Of a stretch of 64,000 nucleotides of DNA, positions 55,203 to 62,869 are shown in pieces. A program made the position numbers and the translations under genes. Under the pieces are notes generated by a model that saw only the letters and a list, made by a program, of their open reading frames with translations, made no database searches and had not been told where the DNA came from. Every line of letters begins with the position of its first letter. Positions within the stretch are counted from its first letter, which is position 1. This DNA comes from DATMRF01 sp035566435. Its GTDB lineage: Bacteria > Verrucomicrobiota > Verrucomicrobiia > Limisphaerales > UBA8199. The stretch lies in contig DATMRF010000089.1 of the NCBI GenBank assembly GCA_035566435.1, positions 44,383 through 108,382 on the forward strand, read 5' to 3'.

Positions 55203-56822
55203 CTACACCGCCGCCGCTTGCCGGAGCTCCACATGGCGGGTTTTCCCGCTGGTCGTCTTGGGCAGTTCCGGCACAAATTCTATTTCGCGCGGATATTTGT
55301 AGGCAGCGATCAGGCTCTTGCAGTGCGTCTGCAACTCGCTCTTGAGGTCGTCGCGCCCGGCTACACCCTGGCGGAGCACGACGCAGGCCTTAACGATCTG
55401 GCCCCGCAACGGGTCCGGTTTGCCGATCACCGCAACGTCCAGCACGGCCGGGTGCTCCATTAACGCGCTCTCCACTTCGAACGGGCCGATGCGGTATCCC
55501 GAACTCTTGATGACATCATCCTTTCGCCCGACAAACCAAAAGTATCCTTCCGAGTCGCGCACCGCGCGGTCGCCGGTCAGGTACCAATCACCGCGGAATT
55601 TACGCGCATTCTCCTCGGGGTTTAGCCAGTACTCACCAAACAAACCGAGCGGACGCCGCGGTTTGACGCGCACCGCGATTTCGCCTTCGTGGCCGGACGG
55701 CACCTCCTGGAGGTGCTCATCGAGTAACGCGAGCGTGAACCCGGGAACGGCCTTGCCCATAGAGCCGGGCTTCACGGCATACCCGTGTGAACGAATGTTG
55801 GCGATCAGCACCACCGTCTCGGTTTGTCCATAAGCTTCATGCAAGGTCAAACCCGTGGCCGAGCGCCAGAGGTTGAGCACTTCCGGGTTAAGCGGCTCAC
55901 CGGCGGTGACGCAATGGCGGAGGTGCGGGAAGCGCCAGCGGGACAAATCCTGCCGCACGAGCAATCGCAGCGCGGTCGGCGGCGCACACCACGTGGTAAT
56001 CGGGAACTGAGCGAGAGTGTTGAGCGTTAGGACAGGATCAAACTTGCCGGCGGAATCCAGGGCGAACACGCAGGCGCCCATCTGCCAGGGCCCGTAGAAA
56101 CTCGACCACGCGGCCTTGCCCCACCCCAGGTCCGAGATGTTCCAGTGAACATCCTTCGGGGTAAGGTCCAGCCAGTACTGTCCGGTCAAACGATGTCCGA
56201 GGCCATAACTGGCCTGGGTGTGAACGACCATTTTGGGTTCGCCGGTTGTGGCGCTGGTGAAATAAAGAATACCGGGAGCATCGCTGCGGATCCGTTCCCG
56301 GCGAAACCGGGCGCTGGCCTTACGCATGCCGCGGTCGAAGTCGAACCAGCCAGCGGGCAGTTCTCCCGCGCCCGCTGCCGGTGAGCCGGCGCCGACGAGC
56401 ACGCGAATGCCATCAAACGCGCCGACCTTGCCGACGCCGTCGAGGCTGGTAACCGCTGCGGTGACGCGGGCGGTGTGGAGGCGATACGCCACATCGCGCG
56501 GCGTCAGCAGCAGGGTCGCCTGCACCGGCACCGCCCCCAGGCGGATCAGCCCGAGCAACGCGATCCACCATTGCGGGACGCGCGGCAGCATGAGCAGGAC
56601 GCGGTCACCCCGCTGGATTCCGCAGGAGCGCAACAAGTTCGCCGCCTGGCGGCTCAAGACGGAGAGCTGACGAAACGTGAACTTCTCCTCCGCGCGCGTT
56701 GCGGCGTGAACGCACCAAAGCGCCGGCGCGTCCGGACGCAACCGCGCCCAGCGGTCCAGGACGTCATTGGCAAAGTTGAAATAAAGAGGCGCCGCGGGCG
56801 CTTCTACGTTCGCCAGGTGCAT
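55203..56822 (-). CDS. Acyl-CoA synthetase, medium-chain (MACS/AcsM) type
   Basis: A 539-residue adenylate-forming enzyme that activates a carboxylic acid to acyl-CoA. The phosphate loop is YFTSATTGEPKMVVH (SATTG as in MACS rather than SGTTG). The A5 region is LHEAYGQTETV, the Asp motif GDWYLTGDRAVRD, the hinge GRKDDVIKSSGYRIGPFEVE, and the catalytic Lys lies in TTSGKTRHVEL. The substrate may be a medium-chain or aromatic acid. It is alone on the minus strand, with 54 nt to the upstream DUF1080 gene, so co-transcription is possible. Confidence 0.9.
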   Translation of the reverse strand: MHLANVEAPAAPLYFNFANDVLDRWARLRPDAPALWCVHAATRAEEKFTFRQLSVLSRQAANLLRSCGIQRGDRVLLMLPRVPQWWIALLGLIRLGAVPVQATLLLTPRDVAYRLHTARVTAAVTSLDGVGKVGAFDGIRVLVGAGSPAAGAGELPAGWFDFDRGMRKASARFRRERIRSDAPGILYFTSATTGEPKMVVHTQASYGLGHRLTGQYWLDLTPKDVHWNISDLGWGKAAWSSFYGPWQMGACVFALDSAGKFDPVLTLNTLAQFPITTWCAPPTALRLLVRQDLSRWRFPHLRHCVTAGEPLNPEVLNLWRSATGLTLHEAYGQTETVVLIANIRSHGYAVKPGSMGKAVPGFTLALLDEHLQEVPSGHEGEIAVRVKPRRPLGLFGEYWLNPEENARKFRGDWYLTGDRAVRDSEGYFWFVGRKDDVIKSSGYRIGPFEVESALMEHPAVLDVAVIGKPDPLRGQIVKACVVLRQGVAGRDDLKSELQTHCKSLIAAYKYPREIEFVPELPKTTSGKTRHVELRQAAAV

Positions 56823-56876
56823 CGCGCTGACAGGCTTAATGGATGTGGAGTGGAAAGTAAAGCTGACTGAACCTGG

Positions 56877-58064
56877 TCACTTCTTGTCCCAGCGCTGGTC
56901 TTTGACAATCTTCGCCAGCGCCGACTTCGGTTCCCAGTCAGCCGGCATGACCTGGAACTTCACCACGTATTGGAACGCGCCGTTGACATGCCTGGCTTCG
57001 TCCTTTTTCGATTCGAGTTTATCCGCCGGCAGCGCTTTTAGGTCGGCGACGTATTTGCCCGCCATCTGCTCCACCTGCACTAACGTCGCGGGCTCTTTTT
57101 CGTATTCGAGCGACTCAAGGAGCCGCAGCATTTCCGGCACGGGATCGGACGGATTCTTGAGTTGCGAGGCATCCTGGCGAATCTCAGCCGCGATCTGTTT
57201 GCGCTTGGCCATCGCCGCTTCGGCTGTCAGCGGGCCATCGGTGCCGCCTTCGATTGCATTCGGTGGCAGCGGCCGGTACCAGATATTGCGAAAACGGACC
57301 GGGTTGCCGTGGTCCTGGAGTTTCAACGGACCTTTCTCGGGAAACGCCATCGGATGCGTGCGCTTCATGTGCCCGGTCGAACCCTCAAGCGGCGTATGGT
57401 CCTGAGCCACCACACCGTTGACGAAAACCGTGACATAGCCTGGATCCAGCACCTGGCCACCGCGATAGACCGGGCGACGGAAGATGATGTCATAGACCTG
57501 AAATTGGCCGGGTGGCCGCAGCGCATTTGCCATGGGGGGATTGACGCCATAAACCGAGGCGGCGTGGCCGTCGGCATAAGTGATGTTGTGATACGAATCC
57601 AGCACCTGGATCTCGACGAGCCCCATGAGGAAGATACCGCTGTTGCCGCGCCCCTGGCTGCTGCCCGTGACACCCACAGCTTCCGCCCACTCGACATGGA
57701 GCTGGCAATCGCCGAACTCTTCTCTGGTGCGAATGTCCCCGGTCGAAGGCGCTACTTCCAGCATGCCGTCCCTGGTTACCCATTTGGCCGGGCCCCCTCC
57801 CGCTTTGGCCGATTCCCATTTCGACAGGTCGGTGCCATCGAAAAGAGTAATAGCGTCGGATGGGGGTTTGCCCGGTTGCTCCTGGGAACTGAAGCTGCCG
57901 GGAGTGACGACCTGCGGTTGAGGCCGATTGGGGTCGTGCACGGCCCAGGGATGACGCTCATCGGGTGGATCGCCATAAAAAGCCGGAATGCCGGAGGCCG
58001 CGCGCGCGCCGGAGGTGAGAGTCAACAGCGAGCAAGCAGTCGAAAGGACCAGAAGACGTTTCAT
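56877..58064 (-). CDS. Exported DUF1080 (3-keto-disaccharide hydrolase-like) protein
   Basis: A 395-residue protein with a signal peptide (RLLVLSTACSLLTLTSGARA). The DUF1080 jelly roll (LamG-like) spans about 75-270: ITLFDGTDLSKWESAK, NSGIFLMGLVEIQVLDSYHN, DIIFRRPVYRGGQV, FVNGVVAQDH and IWYRPLPPNA. Some members are 3-keto-disaccharide hydrolases, so it may act on glycans along with exported Gfo/Idh/MocA enzymes. The C-terminal 110 residues are helical and charged, a less common extension. The ATG at 58064 is preferred to that at 58076. It lies outside the cassette array. Confidence 0.88.
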   Translation of the reverse strand: MKRLLVLSTACSLLTLTSGARAASGIPAFYGDPPDERHPWAVHDPNRPQPQVVTPGSFSSQEQPGKPPSDAITLFDGTDLSKWESAKAGGGPAKWVTRDGMLEVAPSTGDIRTREEFGDCQLHVEWAEAVGVTGSSQGRGNSGIFLMGLVEIQVLDSYHNITYADGHAASVYGVNPPMANALRPPGQFQVYDIIFRRPVYRGGQVLDPGYVTVFVNGVVAQDHTPLEGSTGHMKRTHPMAFPEKGPLKLQDHGNPVRFRNIWYRPLPPNAIEGGTDGPLTAEAAMAKRKQIAAEIRQDASQLKNPSDPVPEMLRLLESLEYEKEPATLVQVEQMAGKYVADLKALPADKLESKKDEARHVNGAFQYVVKFQVMPADWEPKSALAKIVKDQRWDKK

Positions 58065-58317
58065 GACGGTTATCATGTCAGGCCGAGGCGGCGGTCGTCA
58101 ATTCACGAGAAATTCCGGTGGTGGTACGGTTTGAAATCGGGGATGGGCTGGAACCGCGCCGCACCCTGCGCTGCGACTTGCATTATGCCAATAGCCGCAT
58201 GCCGAACGCTGGAACTCACTGGCGCGACGCCAGCCGGCTCTGGAATACAAATAGAAGGCGACCGCCACGTCCAGTGAAGACATTGTTCGCCTTCCCGGAG
58301 CCCCGGAGGGGCGGCAA

Positions 58318-58498
58318 GATAATAGCCCCGGGCAAGGCCGTCGAGGCCGCCGCCCGGGGTAAAGAGCCACCCCACCCAACCTCTTTTTTTCCTTCTGGTC
58401 TGGGGCGCCTCCAGCGCGCCAGACCAGAAGGAAAAAAAGAGGAGATCATTTTGCGTCCGTAACCCCGGGCGGCGCTTCGCTGGCCCGGGGCTATTATC
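58318..58498. repeat. 181-bp three-tier inverted repeat
   Basis: Three concentric perfect inverted pairs: 16 bp (58318-58333 with 58483-58498, GATAATAGCCCCGGGC), 12 bp (58349-58360 with 58462-58473) and 24 bp (58380-58403 with 58419-58442). It would form a long cruciform or hairpin. It occupies the gap between the DUF1080 gene and the last attC site; no gene is supported in 58065-58547. Confidence 0.8.
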
Positions 58499-58547
58499 AT
58501 ATCGTCCCTACGGGACTTCAGTATGGCTCCCTGCGCTTGCATGGAAG

Positions 58548-58648
58548 GCGAACCACAAAGGTCAGCGACCGGAGCCAGCCGCCGCTGAGGGTTGATTTGT
58601 CTCTGGTCGAACCGGCTGGCTCCGGTTCGCTGCACCGCCTGGTTCGAT
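58548..58648 (-). other. attC-like site a (leftmost, end of array)
   Basis: On the minus strand it runs from TCGAACC (R''-like) to GGTTCGCC (R'-like), with inner arms GAACCGGAGCCAGCCGG and CCGGCTGGCTCCGGTC. The upstream cassette ORF reads through nearly the whole site, giving a tail of about 25 residues (ANRSQPVRPETNQPSAAAG). Confidence 0.7.
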
Positions 58649-59041
58649 GAATCCCACATTACCGGCAATCCGCTCGAAGCCTGCTGGCTCCGGGAGATCC
58701 GGATTCAGGAGATCAATGAAATACGTGTCGAAATGACTGTTGTGTATCCGCACTCGGATGTAATCCGGATTTGACGGATCATAGTGAAAGACATCTCCGA
58801 GATTGGTGATGCCCGTGAGGCCGTCGCACCATTTGCTACCTGCAATCTCGTCGAGAACGTAGTTGGTCTCCATCGAGAGACGCGCAAACAACGCACGCGA
58901 CTCGGTCAGGATATTGGTCGCTCCGCCTCCTCTTGCGATCGCCTGCTGCACTTGCTTCACGTGTGTCCCCTTGGGGACAGGAGGCGGGGGACCGCAACCC
59001 ACGAGCACGATGCAGATGAATAGACCGACAACGCTTTTCAT
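58562..59041 (-). CDS. Cassette 1: small lipoprotein
   Basis: 159 residues with a lipoprotein signal (VVGLFICIVLVGCGPPPP, lipobox LVGC). The middle (ESRALFARLSMETNYVLDEI, DVFHYDPSNPDYIRVRIHN) is soluble and I do not recognise it; the wording suggests a protein of about 130 residues. The last 25-28 residues are encoded by attC site a and are probably a by-product of cassette structure. The ATG sits immediately after R' of attC b (GTTCGATG), so little or no leader exists and translation may depend on the attC region. Confidence 0.65.
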   Translation of the reverse strand: MKSVVGLFICIVLVGCGPPPPVPKGTHVKQVQQAIARGGGATNILTESRALFARLSMETNYVLDEIAGSKWCDGLTGITNLGDVFHYDPSNPDYIRVRIHNSHFDTYFIDLLNPDLPEPAGFERIAGNVGFIEPGGAANRSQPVRPETNQPSAAAGSGR

Positions 59042-59103
59042 CGAACGATCGCCATCACTGGCTCAGCGCCATCGCGGAGTCCAGTGCATGGCGTTGTTCG
59101 GCC
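59042..59103 (-). other. attC-like site b
   Basis: On the minus strand GGCCGAAC (59096-59103) begins the site and CGTTCGATG (59039-59047) ends it; arms CGCCATGCACTGG and CCAGTGATGGCG pair. About 62 bp, the shortest site in the array. Confidence 0.7.
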
Positions 59104-59120
59104 ACCTTTGCCATCCCAAG

Positions 59121-59447
59121 TTATCGCGGTTGGAAATTCTCGACAAATAAGTACCCAGCAATGGTGCCCATCAAAAGGGTAGACATTGCAACCACTGCCA
59201 AATTGACTGCCTTAACTCCTATTCGAACCGTGACTGCCGTGATTGCGCCGGTTCGTTCACGCTCGGCGCCTATTCGAACAATCGCCAGAAGGTTAAGTGC
59301 CAGTGCCCCCAGCACTCCTCCCACCACAAGGAACGGGTAAATAAGAATTTGGGGAACGTTGAACCTGAAGACGCCCGATGAGATGAGAACAGCGGCGGGC
59401 AGCAACAAAAGCAGCCCGACAGACGCCAGCCGATTGTTGTTTTTCAT
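59121..59447 (-). CDS. Cassette 2: small membrane protein
   Basis: 108 residues from the ATG at 59447 (family-like sequence starts MKNNNRLASVG). Three to four hydrophobic segments: VGLLLLLPAAVLISSGVF, ILIYPFLVVGGVLGALAL and VNLAVVAMSTLLMGTIAG. The C-terminus is short. The function is unknown. It lies between attC b and attC c on the coding strand of the array. A 28-codon frame starting at ATG^TTCGGC of attC c precedes it but is not protein-like. Confidence 0.6.
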   Translation of the reverse strand: MKNNNRLASVGLLLLLPAAVLISSGVFRFNVPQILIYPFLVVGGVLGALALNLLAIVRIGAERERTGAITAVTVRIGVKAVNLAVVAMSTLLMGTIAGYLFVENFQPR

Positions 59448-59552
59448 GTGATGCCTCGTATTAGATAGTTGTTCACTTTGCACCACAAAGCATCTGGCAG
59501 TACTTGCGTTCTGTCAAGACCTGGAAGCGCGTGGGGGTGGTCTCCACTGCGT

Positions 59553-59656
59553 GGCCGAACATTCAGGGTGAGCGGCGGGAGGCAGCCGCCGCTGGCGTTT
59601 GATTTGTCTCTGAGCTAAACGGCTGCCTCCCGTCCGCTCCACCCTGCGGGTTGGGC
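59553..59656 (-). other. attC-like site c
   Basis: On the minus strand GCCCAACC (R'', from 59656) to TGTTCGGCC (R', to 59553); arms GGGAGGCAGCCG and CGGCTGCCTCCC pair around an AGACAAATCAAA loop region that is nearly the same as in attC a. About 104 bp. Confidence 0.8.
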
Positions 59657-59669
59657 GACGGGGCCATAC

Positions 59670-60008
59670 TCATCCACACTGAAAGATGCTCCTGGTGTCC
59701 ATGCACTCGAAGCAGAAAAAGATGTAGAACATGCCAACGTCTCCAAACATGTAATCCTGCTTGCCGTAATCTCGACGATGCGGATTAGCGCTAGCGTTGT
59801 GCTCAATGGAATCAATCTGGCCGACGAACGTCATCGGCTTGTGACAGCACGCACACTCGGGTGTCTCGTCGGTCTGAACCCAATCAGGCTCGCCACCGAG
59901 TTTACTGCGGCGTCCAAGCGCCTTAGTCCAGTCATCTGGGCCAAGCGCGTGCCTGCCGCCTGGAACACGCTCAAACGAGACTTTGTATTCCGGTAATTTC
60001 TTTGGCAT
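59670..60008 (-). CDS. Cassette 3: DUF1963/YwqG-like zinc protein
   Basis: 112 residues. LGGEPDWVQTDETPECACC, followed by KPMTFVGQIDS, resembles DUF1963/YwqG proteins (GG.PdW.Q....P.C..C...M.F..Qid). The C-terminal MFYIFFCFECMDTRS adds two Cys, so the four Cys (CACC and CFEC) may bind zinc. The ATG at 60008 is 20 nt after R' of attC d. The function of YwqG is unknown. A self-contained single-gene cassette. Confidence 0.65.
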   Translation of the reverse strand: MPKKLPEYKVSFERVPGGRHALGPDDWTKALGRRSKLGGEPDWVQTDETPECACCHKPMTFVGQIDSIEHNASANPHRRDYGKQDYMFGDVGMFYIFFCFECMDTRSIFQCG

Positions 60009-60028
60009 GTGGTGGCGAGGATGTTATC

Positions 60029-60121
60029 GCCCAACGAAAAAACTCACTGGCGCCGCACGGCTGTCGATCAGGATGAAATGAGATCGTCGTCGCGGCGTCG
60101 AGTGAAGTGATCCGGTTCGGC
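60029..60121 (-). other. attC-like site d
   Basis: On the minus strand GCCGAACC (60114-60121) to CGTTGGGC (60029-60036); arms CACTCGACGCCGC and GCGGCGCCAGTG pair. About 93 bp. Confidence 0.8.
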
Positions 60122-60128
60122 ACGATGG

Positions 60129-60380
60129 TCATTTCTTCTGTTCCTGCTCTCGATGAAATTCCGACCAGCTGATCATTTTGCAGACCGCAGGATGTGCGTT
60201 TGGAGCGATTTCTACCAGATCCAAACCAAGCCCGCGCGCCATCTTGATGGCCTCGGTCACCGTAAAAACGCCGTGGTTCAGGTTGTTGCCGTCGACCACG
60301 CGGACTGACGGCGCGACTATCTCCTCATTGACGCGGAATCCGCGCCCAGACGATTGGCTGTCAAAGTTTGAATCAATCAT
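60129..60380 (-). CDS. Cassette 4: stand-alone IF-3 N-terminal domain
   Basis: 83 residues matching the N-domain of translation initiation factor IF-3 over its whole length: FRVNEEIVAPSVRVVDGNN, then LGLDLVEIAPNAHPAVCKM and FHREQEQKK. In full IF-3 (about 180 residues) a Lys-rich linker and the 30S-binding C-domain follow; here the gene stops exactly at the linker, 8 nt before attC d. The first 13 residues (MIDSNFDSQSSGRG) are extra. The N-domain of IF-3 contacts the 30S platform and tRNA elbow; a free one could modulate initiation, or be inert. It is not the housekeeping infC. Confidence 0.85.
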   Translation of the reverse strand: MIDSNFDSQSSGRGFRVNEEIVAPSVRVVDGNNLNHGVFTVTEAIKMARGLGLDLVEIAPNAHPAVCKMISWSEFHREQEQKK

Positions 60381-60389
60381 GCAGGTCTG

Positions 60390-60479
60390 TCGAACGTTCC
60401 GCAGCAGCGGCCCCGCGCCACTGGCGTAAGATGTAGACAGCGCGGCATCGCTGGGTCCGCTGGCTACGGTGGTCAGGCG
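60390..60479 (-). other. attC-like site e (degenerate end)
   Basis: On the minus strand the R'' side is weak (GCCTGACC) and the R' side is CGTTCGAC (60389-60396); arms GCCGCGCTGTC and CGCCAGTGGCGCGG can pair. Site e is the least typical of the series. The stop of cassette 5 lies inside it. Confidence 0.5.
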
Positions 60480-60838
60480 TCTGGGTCGTGCTTGCTATGA
60501 AGTCTCTTGCCGTCACGCAATGCCAATAAAATCAGAACCAAAAATAGGGCGAACAAAACCGCCCAAATCACCGTGTCAAAGAAACCAGAATCAACGCGGA
60601 AAGCGTTCGCAAATGACGCGATAGCTACCAAGCAGGAAAACACCAACCAAACCCAACGGCTCAACCGCGAAAGAGGAACAACTGCTGGTCCTGACCGCCG
60701 ACTCCACTTTGGCTGAAGCCACGGCGCAGCTGAGCAAAAGCCGAGCAAAATGTAAATGATGCCCAAGCTAGACAAAACTCCGACATACAAACTGCCCATG
60801 TTCATGTCTTGCTGCATACGCGCAGAGACGCCGAACAT
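60473..60838 (-). CDS. Cassette 5: membrane protein
   Basis: 121 residues with three hydrophobic segments: MGSLYVGVLSSLGIIYILLG, WVWLVFSCLVAIASFANAF and TVIWAVLFALFLVLILLAL. The function is unknown. The start codon ATG at 60838 overlaps R' of attC f (ATG^TTCGGC), so the ATG is supplied by the neighbouring cassette end, while codons from TTC on belong to this cassette. The stop (60473) lies in attC e. If the ATG were absent, MNMGSLYV further in could serve. Confidence 0.6.
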   Translation of the reverse strand: MFGVSARMQQDMNMGSLYVGVLSSLGIIYILLGFCSAAPWLQPKWSRRSGPAVVPLSRLSRWVWLVFSCLVAIASFANAFRVDSGFFDTVIWAVLFALFLVLILLALRDGKRLHSKHDPDA

Positions 60839-60922
60839 CGCACCTCAGCCACCCCGCGCCACTGGCATCCGGCATGCAAGAATGACGTCATCGCGGGGTT
60901 GGCTGCAGGTGCAGGGTTGGGC
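60830..60922 (-). other. attC-like site f
   Basis: On the minus strand GCCCAACC (60915-60922) to TGTTCGGC (60830-60837); arms CAGCCAACCCCGCGATG and GCGCGGGGTGGCTG pair. About 93 bp. Confidence 0.8.
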
Positions 60923-60932
60923 GGCGCTTTCA

Positions 60933-61655
60933 TTAGTCCCCGCTCCACTTGTAATCATATCCAGCAGGCGGCTCATACACCAACCCAAAATCCCCGCGTC
61001 GGCTGTTGTCCCAAAAGATCCTGATGTAATTGATATGGCCATCCACGAAACCAACCATGTTTTTGGCGTCTTGAAACAATCCAGGTTCATTGCTGGACGA
61101 CTTCCTGGGCTCATGCCAAGAGTAAGGAAAGAAAGCTGCATAATCCGCAACGAGAACCGTTTTCGCTGGCTCTCGGATTGAAGCCAGTTTTCGGCCGGCA
61201 ATGCTTGGGGTGTTTGTGCCAAAAATTAGCAAGTCCCCTCCGTTAAACCCATAACTCGAAAAATCAGAACCGGATTGCTGGTGGAGTCCTGCGGGCACAT
61301 ATGCATATCCCGGATTATTCGTCAGGTAGTCATAATGAAAAGTGTCCGCCGGGCAGGCAAAAAGGTTCGGCGTGGCGTCGCTGCCTAAAAGCTTTTTGTA
61401 AGCAGTCACCCCGCCTTGAAAATAGGTGAAGGCGGAATTGGTTTGCGACCAGCCGCCAGGTGCGGCATCGGCTGAATCCCCTGCATACAAATTTACTCCC
61501 AAACATATTTGTCTCAAATTACTCAGGCAGGCCGTTCGTCTGGCTTTGCTTTTGGCCGTGCCGACGGCCGAAAACAATAGCGCAGCGAGAACGGCGATGA
61601 CCACCAGCACTTCAAGCAGAGTGAATCCCTTCGCCGCTTGGAATTTCCTTTTCAC
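60933..61655 (-). CDS. Cassette 6: type II pseudopilin-like protein (H-X9-DG type)
   Basis: 240 residues starting at GTG 61655. Prepilin leader KRKFQAAKG, then FTLLEVLVVIAVLAALLFS with Glu at +5 after the cleavage point G^F, so it is processed by prepilin peptidase. The globular part has TACLSNLRQICLGVNLYA and VGFVDGHINYIRI, the H-X9-DG end region found in many Planctomycetes/Verrucomicrobia pseudopilins. The largest cassette gene here. Being 11 nt from attC f at its stop fits a cassette. Other secretion genes are not nearby. Confidence 0.87.
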   Translation of the reverse strand: MKRKFQAAKGFTLLEVLVVIAVLAALLFSAVGTAKSKARRTACLSNLRQICLGVNLYAGDSADAAPGGWSQTNSAFTYFQGGVTAYKKLLGSDATPNLFACPADTFHYDYLTNNPGYAYVPAGLHQQSGSDFSSYGFNGGDLLIFGTNTPSIAGRKLASIREPAKTVLVADYAAFFPYSWHEPRKSSSNEPGLFQDAKNMVGFVDGHINYIRIFWDNSRRGDFGLVYEPPAGYDYKWSGD

Positions 61656-61692
61656 GCAAGTTTGGACAATGTGGAGCGCTGTGTCTCACGGC

Positions 61693-61782
61693 ACCCAACG
61701 ATTGTCGTCAGGCACTCCGGGCACCTGGCTCAGGACAAATAGAATTGCGCAAACCGGAGTTGCCTGCACGAAATTGTTAAGC
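61693..61782 (-). other. attC-like site g (best consensus)
   Basis: On the minus strand it opens with GCTTAAC (61776-61782), an exact RYYYAAC, and ends with GTTGGGT (61693-61699), an exact GTTRRRY. Arms GCAGGCAACTCCGG and CCGGAGTGCCTGAC pair. The stop TAA of cassette 7 lies in GCTTAAC. About 90 bp. Confidence 0.85.
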
Positions 61783-62079
61783 ATCATTCGCAATCTCTCC
61801 TCCAAGGTCGGCCCTCAGTCGTTGCAGGAGCGAGACGACTTCAGCATCGCAGTTGTAATGGCGTCCACTGATGTCGGCCGAAATCGTTAGAACCCCGGGC
61901 ACATCAACGTCATCCAAATCAAAATAAGCCATCACGTCTCCGGTGGAGTCCTTGAGCAACCACGGTTTTGACTGGCCGGGAAACATCTCATCGAGCTTCG
62001 AAGCCGCAGCACTTCGTGACTGAATCGGACTGAGGCAATAAGTTTTCACCACATACCTTGATGTCTTGATGCTTAACAT
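61777..62079 (-). CDS. Cassette 7: hypothetical protein
   Basis: 100 residues, soluble, no signal. Stretches such as MFPGQSKPWLLKDSTGDVMA, YFDLDDVDVPGVLTISADIS and HYNCDAEVVSLLQRLRADLG suggest an alpha/beta fold; I do not recognise a family. The ATG at 62079 is joined to R' of attC h (ATG^TTAAGC), so again the start codon comes from the upstream cassette's end. The stop is within R'' of attC g. Confidence 0.6.
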   Translation of the reverse strand: MLSIKTSRYVVKTYCLSPIQSRSAAASKLDEMFPGQSKPWLLKDSTGDVMAYFDLDDVDVPGVLTISADISGRHYNCDAEVVSLLQRLRADLGGEIANDA

Positions 62080-62163
62080 CCGCGCTCACTCGCGCCGCAC
62101 CCGTAACGCAACGAATGCAAACAGACCGCGCCCGCGGCGACGAGTGCAACGCGATAGTTGGGC
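62071..62163 (-). other. attC-like site h
   Basis: On the minus strand GCCCAAC (62157-62163) to TGTTAAGC (62071-62078), both fitting RYYYAAC/GTTRRRY; arms GCACTCGTCGCCGCGG and GCGGCGCGAGTGAGC pair. About 93 bp. Confidence 0.83.
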
Positions 62164-62180
62164 AAGGTTGACACCATAAC

Positions 62181-62390
62181 TTAGTACAAAAGGATGTCCC
62201 GGTAGAACGTGACCGGTCGCTTTCGCAGCTCCTCCTCAATGTCCCCCTCAATCTGCGCGAGGATTTCCGACCTGCGCTCCGGCGTCGCGTTGTTCAACTC
62301 GGCGGCGTGCTTCTCCAGTGCCAGCTTGCGCAGATCGTTCTTGAGGATGCGCAGCGCTTCATCCTGCGAAATAATGGGCTGGTTTGTCAT
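62181..62390 (-). CDS. Cassette 8: small helical protein
   Basis: 69 residues from the ATG at 62390: MTNQPIISQDEALRILKND, then LRKLALEKHAAELNN, ATPERRSEILAQIEGDIE and a C-terminal TFYRDILLY. Amphipathic helices dominate; no signal, no membrane segment. I do not recognise it. The stop lies 18 nt from attC h and the ATG 22 nt from R' of attC i, so it fills its cassette. Confidence 0.65.
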   Translation of the reverse strand: MTNQPIISQDEALRILKNDLRKLALEKHAAELNNATPERRSEILAQIEGDIEEELRKRPVTFYRDILLY

Positions 62391-62411
62391 ACTTTGATGC
62401 CGCGTTGGTCC

Positions 62412-62508
62412 GCCCAACGCAAAGGTGAGCGAATGGCTGGCCCCGCCACAACCCTCGAATTGCAGAAGCCCTGCCGGGCCAGCCATTCGCTCCACGAAAA
62501 AGTTGGGC
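62412..62508 (-). other. attC-like site i
   Basis: On the minus strand GCCCAAC (62502-62508) to GTTGGGC (62412-62418), both consensus; arms GGAGCGAATGGCTGGCCC and GGGCCAGCCATTCGCTCA give a 17-bp stem. About 97 bp. Nearly the same arms occur in attC k. Confidence 0.87.
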
Positions 62509-62526
62509 GGCGACAGATTCAAAGGT

Positions 62527-62748
62527 TCATGGTTTCCGCAAGTGAACGTAAAAGACCATGCCGAATGCCGCCACCGAGCCGAGTAGGCAAAGCAAAACGC
62601 CCGATGGACTTTCCATCTCGAATGCTTTGACGATACCAACGCCCCCGGCAGCCAAGCAGCCGAAGACGGCCCAATCCAATGCGGTGGTCTTGCGCGAACT
62701 GCTCTCAACAGTCTCGCTCCGGTCAGGTATCTCTGTTTGTGTTGTCAT
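62527..62748 (-). CDS. Cassette 9: small membrane protein
   Basis: 73 residues from the ATG at 62748 (or 77 from 62760): a polar start (TTQTEIPDRSETVESSSRK) and two membrane helices, LDWAVFGCLAAGGVGIVKAF and GVLLCLLGSVAAFGMVFYV, with a basic end. Unknown function. The stop is 19 nt from attC i. Confidence 0.6.
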   Translation of the reverse strand: MTTQTEIPDRSETVESSSRKTTALDWAVFGCLAAGGVGIVKAFEMESPSGVLLCLLGSVAAFGMVFYVHLRKP

Positions 62749-62769
62749 AAAATGTCTCATGATTAAGCC

Positions 62770-62861
62770 GCCCAACGAAAAGGATAACAGACGCCGCGCC
62801 ACTGGCACTCAGAATGAAACCAGAGCGTTAGCGCGGCGTTCTGTGCATCCGCTGGTTCGGC
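62770..62861 (-). other. attC-like site j
   Basis: On the minus strand GCCGAACC (62854-62861) to CGTTGGGC (62770-62777); arms GAACGCCGCGCTAACGC and GCGCGGCGTCTG pair. About 92 bp. Its R'' form (GCCGAAC) is shared with sites b and d. Confidence 0.82.
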
Positions 62862-62869
62862 GGTGTGTC

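Noticed and set aside
58216..58668. 150-codon minus-strand frame across the inverted repeat and attC a
   Set aside because: It is a translation of the palindrome and attC site; similar spurious proteins are common where such repeats occur.
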